From Calliopsis andreniformis (Eukaryota > Arthropoda > Insecta > Hymenoptera > Andrenidae): a stretch of DNA of 64,000 nt. Under the pieces are notes generated by a model that saw nothing but the letters and a program-made list of their open reading frames with translations, did not search any database and had not been told where the DNA came from. The translations under genes were made by a program, and so were the position numbers. Positions 49,791 through 62,284 of this stretch are shown here, piece after piece (position 1 is the first letter of the stretch; each line of letters opens with the position of its first letter). The stretch lies in contig NW_027480492.1 in NCBI RefSeq assembly GCF_051401765.1, positions 372,001-436,000 of the forward strand, written 5' to 3'.

Positions 49791-51880
49791 TCAATACTCA
49801 ATCCTCAATCCTCGATCCTCAATCCTCAATCCTCATGCTTCAATCCACAATACCCAATCCTCAATCTTCAATCCTCAATCCTCAATCCTGAATTCTCAAT
49901 CCTCAATCCTCAATCCTCAGACCTCAAACATCAATACTCAACCCTCAGTCCTCGTCCTCAATCCTCAAACATCAATACTCAATCCTCAATCTTCAATCAT
50001 CAATACTCAATCTTCAATCCTCAATCCTCAATCCTCAATCCTCAATCCCCAACTCTCAATATTCAGCACACAACCCTCAACCATCAACCCTCAATACTCA
50101 ACCATCAATCCACAATTCTCAATACAAAATAGAATATTCTGAATTCTCGTGGTTCAATACTCAATCCTCAATATTCAATAATCAAATCTCAATCCTCAAA
50201 CATCAATTCTCAACACTCAATCCTCAATACGCATTCCTCTCTCTTCAATCCTGAATCCTCAATCCGCAATCCTCAATCCTCAATCTTCAATCCTCAATAC
50301 TCAATCATCAATTCGCAATCTTCAATCCTCGATCCTCAATCCTCAACCCTCAACCCTCAATCTTCAATCCTCAATACTCAATCTTCAATCCTCAATCCTC
50401 AATCCTCAATCCTCAATCCTCAATCCTCAATCCTCAATCCTCAATCCTCAATCCTCAATCGTCAATCTTCAATCCTCAATACTCAATCTTCAATCCTCAA
50501 TCCTCAATCCTCAATCCTCAATCCTTATTCTTCAATCCTCAATACCCAATCCTCAATCTTCAATCCTCAATCCTCAATCCTCAATCCTCAATCCTTAATC
50601 CTCAATCCTCAATCTTCAATCCTCAGTCCCAAGTCCTCAATCTTCAATACTGAATCCTCAATTCGCAATCTTCAATCCACAATACTCAATCTTCAATCAT
50701 CAATCCTCAATCCTCAATCCTCAATCCTCAATCCTCATTCTTCAATCCTCAATACCCAATCCTGAATCTTCAATCCTCAATCCTCAATCCTCAACTCTCA
50801 ATCCTCAATCCTCCATCCTCAGACCTCAAACATCAACACTCAATCCTCAGTCCTCGTCCTCAATCCACAACCCTCAATCCTCAATCTTCAATCCTCAATC
50901 CTCAATCCTCAATCCTCAATCCTCAATCCTCAGCCCTCAAACCTCAATCCTGAATCCTCAATCCTGAATCCTCAATCTTCAGCCACCACTCCTCAACAAT
51001 CAGTTGTCAATCCTCAATCCTCAATAGAGTATCATCAATTCACAGTTTTCATTACTCAATACTCAATCTGCAATCTTGAAATCTCTATCCACAAACATCA
51101 ATTCTCATCACTCAACCATCAACACTCAGTCCCCAATCCTCAATATTCAATCCTCAATCCTCAATCCTCAATCCACAATCCTCAAACTTCAATCCTCACT
51201 CCTCAGCCCTCAAACCTCAATCCTCAACCCTCAGCCCTCATCTTCAATCCTCAATCCTCAATCCTCAATCCTCAATCTTCAATCCTCAATACTCAACCTT
51301 CAATCCTCAATCCTCAGTCCTCAAACCTCAATCCTTATTCTTCAATACTGAATACCCAATCCTCAATCTTCAATCCTCAATCCTCAATCCTCAATCCTCA
51401 ATCTTCAATCCTCAATGCTCAACCTTCAATCCTCAATCCTCAGTTCTCAAACCTCAATTCTGAATTCTCAATCCTGAATCCTCAATCTTCAGCCCTCAGT
51501 CCTCAACAATCAGTTGTCAATCCTCAGTCCCAAATCCTCAACCATCAACCGTCAGTCCTCAATTCACAATCCTCAATCCTCAATGTTCAACCATCAATCA
51601 TCAATCCTCAATGTTCAATCCTCAACACTCAATCCTCAATTCTCAATCCTCAATGCTCTATACTCAATCCTCAATCTTCAATCCTCAATCCTCAATTTTC
51701 AATCCACAATAGAATAACCTCAATTCTCAGTTTTCTATACTCAGGCCTCAATCTTCAATCGTCAGTCCTCAATCCTCAATCTACAACCCTCAATCCTCAA
51801 TCCTCAGTCCACGACACTCAACCTTCAATCCTCAAACCTCAATCGTCAATCCTCAATCCTCAACCTACAATCCTCAAACC
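49791..51880 (+). repeat. Q, W, X block, first copy
   Basis: Anchors are Q 50130, W 51025 and X 51710. It matches 52,765 to 54,930 at offset 2,974 up to about 49,960 and 3,044 after it: this copy lacks 70 bases (ten heptamers). A perfect run of ten CAATCCT units lies at 50,386 to 50,455. The X anchor is Domain I type, but no Y anchor follows it. Confidence 0.82.
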
Positions 51881-52764
51881 TTAATCCTCAATCCTCAATC
51901 CTCAATTCTCAATCCTCAATCCTCAGTCCTCAGCCCTCAAACCTCAATCCTCAACCCTCAGCCCTCATCCTCAAGCCTCAATCCTCAATCCTCAATCCTC
52001 AATCTTCAATCCTCATTACTCTACCTTCAATCCTCAATCCTCAGTCCTCAAACCTCAATTCTGAATTCTCAATCCTGAAACCTCAATCTTCAGACCTCAG
52101 CCCTCAACAATCAGTTGTCAATCCTCAGTCCCAAATCCTCAATCCTCAACCCTCAGTCTTCATCCTAAATTCTCAATTCTCAGTCCTCAATCCTCAATCC
52201 TCAATCCTCAACCCACAGCCCTCATCCTCAATCCACAACCCTCAATCCACAATCCTCAATCCTCAATCCTCAATCCTCATTCTTCAATCCTCAATACCCA
52301 ATCCTGAATCTTCAATCCTCAATCCTCAATCCTCAATTCTCAATCCTCAATCCTCAATCCTCAGACCTCAAACATCAATACCCAACCCTCCGTCCTCGTC
52401 CTCAATCCACAACCCTCAATCCTCAATCCTCAATCTTCAATCCTCAATCCTCTATCCTCAATCCTCAACCCTCAATCCTCAGTCCTCTAACCTCAATCCT
52501 GAATCCTCAATACTGAATCCTCAATCTTCAGCCCTCACTCCTCAACAATCAGTTGTGAATCCTCAATCCTCAATAGAATATCCTCAATTCACAGTTTTCA
52601 ATACTCAATCCCCATTCTTCAATCTTCATATCTCAATCCACAAACATCAACTTTCATCGCTCAACCCTCAACACTCAGTCCTCAATCTTCAATCCTCAAT
52701 CCTCAATCCTCAATCTTCAATTCTCAATACTCAATCTTCAATCCTCAATCCTCAATTCTCAATC
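51881..52764 (+). repeat. Copy of 49,301 to 49,790 joined to a P anchor
   Basis: It follows offset 2,577 until about 52,360, then runs into P 52574. The P anchor region resembles 56,288 and 59,665 closely; 52,460 to about 53,720 recurs at offset 7,098. Confidence 0.78.
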
Positions 52765-54930
52765 CTCAATACTCAATCCTCAATCCTCGATCCTCAATCC
52801 TCAATCCTCATGCTTCAATCCACAATACCCAATCCTCAATCTTCAATCCTCAATCCTCAATCCTGAATTCTCAATCCTCAATCCTCAATCCTCAGACCTC
52901 AAACATCAATACTCAACCCTCAGTCCTCGTCCTCAATCCACAACTCTCAATCCTCAATCCTCAATCCTCAAACCTCAATCCTCAACCGTCAGTCCTCGTC
53001 CTCAATCCTCAAACATCAATACTCAATCCTCAATCTTCAATCATCAATACTCAATCTTCAATCCTCAATCCTCAATCCTCAATCCTCAATCCCCAACTCT
53101 CAATATTCAGCACACAACCCTCAACCATCAACCCTCAATACTCAACCATCAATCCACAATTCTCAATACAAAATAGAATATTCTGAATTCTCGTGGTTCA
53201 ATACTCAATCCTCAATATTCAATAATCAAATCTCAATCCTCAAACATCAATTCTCAACACTCAATCCTCAATACGCATTCCTCTCTCTTCAATCCTGAAT
53301 CCTCAATCCGCAATCCTCAATCCTCAATCTTCAATCCTCAATACTCAATCATCAATTCGCAATCTTCAATCCTCGATCCTCAATCCTCAACCCTCAACCC
53401 TCAATCTTCAATCCTCAATACTCAATCTTCAATCCTCAATCCTCAATCCTCAATCCTCAATCCTCAATCCTCAATCCTCAATCCTCAATCCTCAATCCTC
53501 AATCGTCAATCTTCAATCCTCAATACTCAATCTTCAATCCTCAATCCTCAATCCTCAATCCTCTATCCTTATTCTTCAATCCTCAATACCCAATCCTCAA
53601 TCTTCAATCCTCAATCCTCAATCCTCAATCCTCAATCCTTAATCCTCAATCCTCAATCTTCAATCCTCAGTCCCAAGTCCTCAATCTTCAATACTGAATC
53701 CTCAATCCGCAATCTTCAATCCACAATACTCAATCTTCAATCATCAATCCTCAATCCTCAATCCTCAATCCTCAATCCTCATTCTTCAATCCTCAATACC
53801 CAATCCTGAATCTTCAATCCTCAATCCTCAATCCTCAACTCTCAATCCTCAATCCTCCATCCTCAGACCTCAAACATCAACACTCAATCCTCAGTCCTCG
53901 TCCTCAATCCACAACCCTCAATCCTCAATCTTCAATCCTCAATCCTCAATCCTCAATCCTCAATCCTCAATCCTCAGCCCTCAAACCTCAATCCTGAATC
54001 CTCAATCCTGAATCCTCAATCTTCAGCCACCACTCCTCAACAATCAGTTGTCAATCCTCAATCCTCAATAGAGTATCATCAATTCACAGTTTTCATTACT
54101 CAATACTCAATCTGCAATCTTGAAATCTCTATCCACAAACATCAATTCTCATCACTCAACCATCAACACTCAGTCCCCAATCCTCAATATTCAATCCTCA
54201 ATCCTCAATCCTCAATCCACAATCCTCAAACTTCAATCCTCACTCCTGAGCCCTCAAACCTCAATCCTCAACCCTCAGCCCTCATCTTCAATCCTCAATC
54301 CTCAATCCTCAATCCTCAATCTTCAATCCTCAATACTCAACCTTCAATCCTCAATCCTCAGTCCTCAAACCTCAATCCTTATTCTTCAATACTGAATACC
54401 CAATCCTCAATCTTCAATCCTCAATCCTCAATCCTCAATCCTCAATCTTCAATCCTCAATGCTCAACCTTCAATCCTCAATCCTCAGTTCTCAAACCTCA
54501 ATTCTGAATTCTCAATCCTGAATCCTCAATCTTCAGCCCTCAGTCCTCAACAATCAGTTGTCAATCCTCAGTCCCAAATCCTCAACCATCAACCGTCAGT
54601 CCTCAATTCACAATCCTCAATCCTCAATGTTCAACCATCAATCATCAATCCTCAATGTTCAATCCTCAACACTCAATCCTCAATTCTCAATCCTCAATGC
54701 TCTATACTCAATCCTCAATCCTCAATCCTCAATCCTCAATTTTCAATCCACAATAGAATAACCTCAATTCTCAGTTTTCTATACTCAGGCCTCAATCTTC
54801 AATCGTCGGTCCTCAATCCTCAATCTACAACCCTCAATCCTCAATCCTCAGTCCACGACACTCAACCTTCAATCCTCAAACCTCAATCGTCAATCCTCAA
54901 TCCTCAACCTACAATCCTCAAACCTTAATC
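52765..54930 (+). repeat. Q, W, X block, second copy
   Basis: Anchors are Q 53174, W 54069 and X 54754, each exactly 3,044 bases after the first copy. The perfect ten-unit run recurs at 53,430 to 53,499. Differences seen include CAGTCCT against CGGTCCT near 54,805, and CCTCAGCCCTC against CCTGAGCCCTC near 54,245. Confidence 0.84.
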
Positions 54931-57559
54931 CTCAATCCTCATTCTTCAATCCTCAATACCCAATCCTGAATCTTCAATCCTCAATCCTCAATCCTCAACT
55001 CTCAATCCTCAATCCTCCATCCTCAGACCTCAAACATCAACACTCAATCCTCAGACCTCGTCCTCAATCCACAACCCTCAATCCTCAATTCTCAATCTTC
55101 AATCCTCAATCCTCAATCCTCAATCCTCAATCCTCAATCCTCAGTCCTCAAACCTCAATCCTGAATCCTCAATCCTGAATCCTCAGTCTTCAGCCACCAC
55201 TCCTCAACAATCAGTTGTCAATCCTCAATCCTCAATAGAGTATCATCAATTCACAGTTTTCATTACTCAATACTCAATCTGCAATCTTGAAATCTCTATC
55301 CACAAACATCAATTCTCATCACTCAACCATCAACACTCAGTCCCCAATCCTCAATATTCAATCCTCAATCCTCAATCCACAATCCTCAAACTTCAATCCT
55401 CACTCCTCAGCCCTCAAACCTGAATCCTCAACCCTCAGCCCTCATCTTCGATCCTCACTCCTCAATCCTCAATCCTCAATCTTCAATCCTCAATACTCAA
55501 CCTTCAATCCTCAATCCTCAGTCCTCAAACCTCAATCCTTATTCTTCAATACTCAATACCCAATCCTCAATCTTCAATCCTCAATCCTCAATCCTCAATT
55601 CTCAATCCTCAATCCTCAGTCCTCAGCCCTCAAACCTCAATCCTCAACCCTCGGTCCTCATCCTCAATCCTCAATCCTCAATCCTCAATCCTCAATCTTC
55701 AATCCTCAATACTCAACATTCAATCCTCAATCCTCAGTTCTCAAACCTCAATTCTGAATTCTCAATCCTGAATCCTCAATCTTCAGCCCTCAGTCCTCAA
55801 CAATCAGTTGTGAATCCTCAGTCCCAAATCCTCAATCCTCAACCCTCAGTCCTCATCCTAAATTCTCAATTCTCAGTCCTCAGTCCTCAATCCTCAATCC
55901 TCAACCCACAGCCCTCATCCTCAATCCACAACCCTCAATCCTCAATCCGCAATCTTCAATCCTCAATCCTCAACCCTCAATCCTCAATCCTCAATCCTCA
56001 TTCTTCAATCCTCAATACCCAATCCTGAATCTTCAATCCTCAATCCTCAATCCTCAATTCTCAATCCTCAACCCTCAATCCTCAGACCTCAAACATCAAT
56101 ACTCAATCCTCAGTCCTCGTCCTCAATCCACAACCCTCAATCCTCAATCCTCAATCTTCAATCCTCAATCCTCTATCCTCAATCCTCAATCCTCAATCCT
56201 CAGTCCTCAAACCTCAATCCTGAATCCTAAATACTGAATCCTCAATCTTCAGCCCTCACTCCTCAACAATCAGTTGTGAATCCTCAATCCTCAATAGAAT
56301 ATCCTCAATTCACAGTTTTCAATACTCAATCCCCATTCTTCAATCTTCATATCTCAATCCACAAACATCAATTCTCATCGCTCAACCCTCAACACTCAGT
56401 CCTTAATCTTCAATCCTCAATCCTCAATCCTCAATCTTCAATTCTCAATACTCAATCTTCAATCCTCAATCCTCAATTCTCAATCCTCAATATTCAATCC
56501 TCAATCCTCGATCCTCAATCCTCAATCCTCATGCTTCAATCCTCAATACCCAATCCTCAATCTTCAATCCTCAGTCCTCAATCCTGAATTCTCAATCCCC
56601 AATCCTCAATCCTCAGACCTCAAACATCAATACTCAACACTCAGTCCTCGTCCTCAATCCACAACTCTCAATCCTCAATCCTCAATCCTCAATCCTTAAT
56701 CCTCAACCCACAGCCCTAATCCTCAATCCTCAATTCTCAGTCCTCAATCCTCAATCCTCAATTCTCAATCCTCAATCCTCAGTCCTCAAACCTCAGTCCT
56801 GATTCCTCAATCCTGAATCCTCAATCTTCAGCCCTCACTCCTCAACAATCAGTTGTCAATCCTCTATCCTCAATAGAGTATCATCAATTCACAGTTTTCA
56901 TTACTCAATACTCAATCTGCAATCTTCAAATCTCTATCCACAAACATCAATTCTCATCACTCAACCCTCAACACTCAGTCCCCAATCCTCAACATTCAAT
57001 CCTCAATCCTCAATCCTCAATCCACAATCCTCAAACTTCAATCCTCGATACTCAGCCTTCAATGCTCAATCCTCAATCCTCAATCCTCACTTCTCAATCC
57101 TCAATCGTCAATCTTCAATCCTCAATACTCAATCTTCAATCCCCAATCATCAATCCTCAATCCTCAATCCTTATTCTTCAATCCTCAATACCCAATCCTC
57201 AATCTTCAATCCTCAATCCTCAATCCTCAATTCTCAATCCTCAATCCTCAGTCCTCAGCCCTCAAACCTCAATCCTCAACCCTCAGCCCTCATCCTCAAT
57301 CCTCAATCCTCAATCCTCAATCCTCAATCTTCAATCCTCAATACTCTACCTTCAATCCTCAATCCTCAGTCCTCAAACCTCAATTCTGAATTCTCAATCC
57401 TGAAACCTCAATCTTCAGACCTCAGCCCTCAACAATCTGTTGTCAATCCTCAGTCCCAAATCCTCAATCCTCAACCCTCAGTCCTCATCCTAAATTCTCA
57501 ATTCTCAGTCCTCAATCCTCAATCCTTAATCCTCAACCCACAGCCCTAATCCTCAATCC
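54931..57559 (+). repeat. W, P, W block
   Basis: Anchors are W 55236, P 56295 and W 56874, each preceded by the dyad. Most of it is assembled from blocks seen elsewhere: 56,020 to 56,640 resembles 44,490 to 45,140, and 57,240 to 57,500 resembles 49,330 to 49,600. Confidence 0.72.
56266..56277. repeat. Dyad ACAATCAGTTGT ahead of a P anchor (representative)
   Basis: This 12-base element has self-complementary arms ACAA/TTGT around TCAG. It starts 29 bases before the P anchor at 56295; the copy at 8718 also starts 29 bases before the W anchor at 8747. Variants include ACAATCAATTGT (longer arms, ACAAT/ATTGT). Versions precede all P and W anchors and also occur without an anchor, for example near 8420, 9305, 25380, 28990 and 29950. 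Because the + strand is so poor in G, self-complementary sites are rare in this array. Confidence 0.6.
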
Positions 57560-59018
57560 TCAATCCTCAATTCTCAGTCCTCAATCCTCAATCCTCAATC
57601 CTCAATTCTCAATCCTCAATCCTCAGTCCTCAGTCCTCAAACCTCAATCCTCAACCCTCAGCCCTCATCCTCAATCCTCAATCCTCAGTCCTCAATCCTC
57701 AATCCTCAACTCTCAATCCTCATTCCTCAAACCTCAATCCTCAACCCTCCTGTCCTCATCCTCAATTCTCAATACTCAATCCTCAATCCTCAATCCTCAA
57801 TCCTCAATCCTCAATCCTCAACCCTCAATCTTCATTCCTCAAACCTCAATCCTCAATCCTCAATCCTCAATCCTCAATCCTCGATCCACAATCCCCAATC
57901 GTCAATCCTCAATCCTCAACCATCAATCCTCAATCCTCGATCCCCAATCCTCAATCCTCAATCCTCAATCCTCAATTCGCAATCCTCAATCCTCAATCCT
58001 CAGACCTCAAACATCAATACGCAACCCTCAGTCCTCGTCCTCAATCCACAACCCTCAATCCTCAATCCTCAATCTTCAATCCTCAATCCTCTATCCTCAA
58101 TCCTCAACCCTCAATCCTCAGTCCTCTAACCTCAATCCTGAATCCTCAATACTGAATCCTCAATCTTCAGCCCTCACTCCTCAACAATCAGTTGTGAATC
58201 CTCAATCCTCAACAGAATATCCTCAATTCACAGTTTTCAATACTCAATCCCCATTCTTCAATATTCATATCTCAATCCACAAACATCAATTCTCATCGCT
58301 CAACCCTCAACACTCAGTCCTCAATCTTCAATCCTCAATCCTCAATCCTCAATATTCAATTCTCAATACTCAATCTTCAATCCTCAATCCTCAATTCTCA
58401 ATCCTCGATCCTCAATCCTCAATCCTCATGCTTCAATCCACAATCCTCATGCTTCAATCCACAATACCCAATCCTCAATCTTCAATCCTCAATCCTCAAT
58501 CCTGAATTCTCAATCCTCAATCCTCAATCCTCAGACCTCAAACATCAATACTCAACCCTCAGTCCTCGTCCTCAATCCACAACTCTCAATCCTCAATCCT
58601 CAATCCTCAAACCTCAATCCTCAACAGTCAGTCCTCGTCCTCAATCCTCAAACATCAATACTCAATCCTCAATCTTCAATCATCAATACTCAATCTTCAA
58701 TCCTCAATCCTCAATCCTCAATCCTCAATCCCCAACTCTCAATATTCAGCACACAACCCTCAACCATCAACCCTCAATACTCAACCATCAATCCACAATT
58801 CTCAATACACAATAGAATATCCTGAATTCTCATGGTTCAATACTCAATCCTCAATATTCAATAATCAAATCTCAATCCTCAAACATCAATTCTCAACACT
58901 CAATCCGCAATACGCATTCCTCTCTCTTCAATCCTCAATCCTCAATCCGCAATCCTCTATCCTCAATCTTCAATCCTCAATACTCAATCATCAATTCGCA
59001 ATCTTCAATCCTCGATCC
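57560..59018 (+). repeat. 1,459 bp tandem duplication, copy 1
   Basis: Anchors are P 58213 (CAGAATA) and Q 58813. A CCTCCTGTCCTC patch near 57,746, with a one-base register change, is shared by both copies. Relative to copy 2 it lacks one three-heptamer stretch near 58,400 and carries a duplicated CATGCTTCAATCCACAATC near 58,428 to 58,460, so its length is unchanged. Confidence 0.87.
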
Positions 59019-60477
59019 TCAATCCTCAATTCTCAGTCCTCAATCCTCAATCCTCAATCCTCAATTCACAATCCTCAATCCTCAGTCCTCAGTCCTCAAA
59101 CCTCAATCCTCAACCCTCAGCCCTCATCCTCAATCCTCAATCCTCAGTCCTCAATCCTCAATCCTCAACTCTCAATCCTCATTCCTCAAACCTCAATCCT
59201 CAACCCTCCTGTCCTCATCCTCAATTCTCAATTCTCAATCCTCAATCCTCAATCCTCAATCCTCAATCCTCAATCCTCAACCCTCAATCTTCATTCCTCA
59301 AACCTCAATCCTCAATCCTCAATCCTCAATCCTCAATCCTCGATCCACAATCCCCAATCGTCAATCCTCAATCCTCAACCATCAATCCTCAATCCTCGAT
59401 CCCCAATCCTCAATCCTCAATCCTCAATCCTCAATTCTCAATCCTCAATCCTCAATCCTCAGACCTCAAACATCAATACGCAACCCTCAGTCCTCGTCCT
59501 CAATCCACAACCCTCAATCCTCAATCCTCAATCTTCAATCCTCAATCCTCTATCCTCAATCCTCAACCCTCAATCCTCAGTCCTCTAACCTCAATCCTGA
59601 ATCCTCAATACTGAATCCTCAATCTTCAGCCCTCACTCCTCAACAATCAGTTGTGAATCCTCAATCCTCAATAGAATATCCTCAATTCACAGTTTTCAAT
59701 ACTCAATCCCCATTCTTCAATCTTCATATCTCAATCCACAAACATCAATTCTCATCGCTCAACCCTCAACACTCAGTCCTCAATCTTCAATCCTCAATCC
59801 TCAATCCTCAATCTTCAATTCTCAATACTCAATCTTCAATCCTCAATCCTCAATTCTCAATCCTCAATACTCAATCCTCAATCCTCGATCCTCAATCCTC
59901 AATCCTCATGCTTCAATCCACAATACCCAATCCTCAATCTTCAATCCTCAACCCTCAATCCTGAATTCTCAATCCTCAATCCTCAATCCTCAGACCTCAA
60001 ACATCAATACTCAACCCTCAGTCCTCGTCCTCAATCCACAACTCTCAATCCTCAATCCTCAATCCTCAAACCTCAATCCTCAACAGTCAGTCCTCGTCCT
60101 CAATCCTCAAACATCAATACTCAATCCTCAATCTTCAATCATCAATACTCAATCTTCAATCCTCAATCCTCAATCCTCAATCCTCAATCCCCAACTCTCA
60201 ATATTCAGCACACAACCCTCAACCATCAACCCTCAATACTCAACCATCAATCCACAATTCTCAATACACAATAGAATATCCTGAATTCTCATGGTTCAAT
60301 ACTCAATCCTCAATATTCAATAATCAAATCTCAATCCTCAAACATCAATTCTCAACACTCAATCCTCAATACGCATTCCTCTCTCTTCAATCCTCAATCC
60401 TCAATCCGCAATCCTCAATCCTCAATCTTCAATCCTCAATACTCAATCATCAATTCGCAATCTTCAATCCTCGATCC
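59019..60477 (+). repeat. 1,459 bp tandem duplication, copy 2
   Basis: Anchors are P 59672 and Q 60272, exactly 1,459 bases after copy 1. From about 59,560 it also matches 52,460 onward at offset 7,098, so copy 2 and the 52.5 kb block share their P-Q core. Confidence 0.87.
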
Positions 60478-61906
60478 TCAATCCTCAACCCTCAACCCTC
60501 AATCTTCAATCCTCAATACTCAATCTTCAATCCTCAATCCTCAATCCTCAATCCTCAATCCTCAATCCTCAATCCTCAATCCTCAATCCTCAATCCTCAA
60601 TCCTCAATCGTCAATCTTCAATCCTCAATACTCAATCTTCAATCCTCAATCCTCAATCCTCAATCCTCAATCCTCATTCTTCAATCCTCAATACCCAATC
60701 CTCAATCTTCAATCCTCAATCCTCAATCCTCAATCCTCAATCCTTAATCCTCAATCCTCAATCTTCAATCCTCAGTCCCAAGTCCTCAATCTTCAATACT
60801 GAATCCTCAATCCGCAATCTTCAATCCTCAATACCCAATCCTGAATCTTCAATCCTCAATCCTCAATCCTCAACTCTCAATCCTCAATCCTCCATCCTCA
60901 GACCTCAAACATCAACTCTCAATCCTCAGTCCTCGTCCTCAATCCACAACCCTCAATCCTCAATCCTCAATCTTCAATCCTCAATCCTCAATCCTCAATC
61001 CTCAATCCTCAATTCTCAGCCCTCAAACCTCAATCCTGAATCCTCAATCCTGAATCCTCAATCTTCAGCCACCACTCCTCAACAATCAGTTGTCAATCCT
61101 CAATCCTCAATAGAGTATCATCAATTCACAGTTTTCATTACTCAATACTCAATCTGCAATCTTGAAATCTCTATCCACAAACATCAATTCTCATAACTCA
61201 ACCATCAACACTCAGTCCCCAATCCTCAATATTCAATCCTCAATCCTCAATCCTCAATCCACAATCCTCAAACTTCAATCCTCACTCCTCAGCCCTCAAA
61301 CCTCAATCCTCAACCCTCAGCCCTCATCTTCAATCCTCAATCCTCAATCCTCAATCCTCAATCTTCAATCCTCAATACTCAACCTTCAATCCTCAATCCT
61401 CAGTCCTCAAACCTCAATCCTTATTCTTCAATACTCAATACCCAATCCTCAATCTTCAATCCTCAATCCTCAATCCTCAATCCTCAATCTTCAATCCTCA
61501 ATGCTCAACCTTCAATCCTCAATCCTCAGTTCTCAAACCTCAATTCTGAATTCTCAATCCTGAATCCTCAATCTTCAGCCCTCAGTCCTCAACAATCAGT
61601 TGTCAATCCTCAGTCCCAAATCCTCAACCATCAACCGTCAGTCCTCAATTCACAATCCTCAATCCTGAATGTTCAACCATCAATCATCAATCCTCAATGT
61701 TCAATCCTCAACACTCAATCCTCAATTCTCAATCCTCAATGCTCTATACTCAATCCTCAATCCTCAATCCTCAATCCTCAATCCACAATCCCCAATCGTC
61801 AATCCTCAATCCTCAACCATCAATCCTCAATCCTCGATCCCCAATCCTCAGTCCACGACACTCAACCTCCAATCCTCAATCCTCAATCCTCAATCCTCAA
61901 TCCTCA
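60478..61906 (+). repeat. W block, third relative of 50.4 to 51.7 kb
   Basis: The W anchor is at 61111. Positions 60,960 to 61,700 match 53,920 to 54,660 at offset 7,042. An 11-unit perfect CAATCCT run lies at 60,528 to 60,604, where the sister blocks have ten. Near 61,850 a GTCCACGACACTC fragment of an X anchor appears without the rest of the anchor. Confidence 0.78.
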
Positions 61907-62284
61907 AACCTCAACCTTAAATGCTCAACCATTAATCCTGAATCCTCAATCCTTAATCCTCAATCCTCAATCCTCAATTCCCAATCCTCATTAGAATATC
62001 CTCAATTGTCAGTTTTCTATACTCAATCCTCAATCTTCAATATTCAAATCTCAAACCTCAAACCTCAAACCTCAATCCTCAATGATCAATCCTCAAACCT
62101 CAACCTTCAATGCTCAACCATTAATCCTGAATCCTCAATCCTCAATCCTCAATCCTCAATCCTCAATTCCCAATCCTCATTAGAATATCCTCAATTGTCG
62201 GTTTTCTATACTCAATCCTCAATCTTCAATATTCAAATCTCAATCCTCAAACCTCAAACCTCAATCCTCAATGATCAATCCTCA
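61907..62284 (+). repeat. 189 bp tandem duplication carrying a Z anchor
   Basis: Z anchors at 61992 and 62181 lie 189 bases (27 heptamers) apart, the closest Z pair in the window. Both are preceded by AACCATTAATCCTGAATCC. The copies differ at a few units, for example TTAAATGCTC against TTCAATGCTC. Confidence 0.85.
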
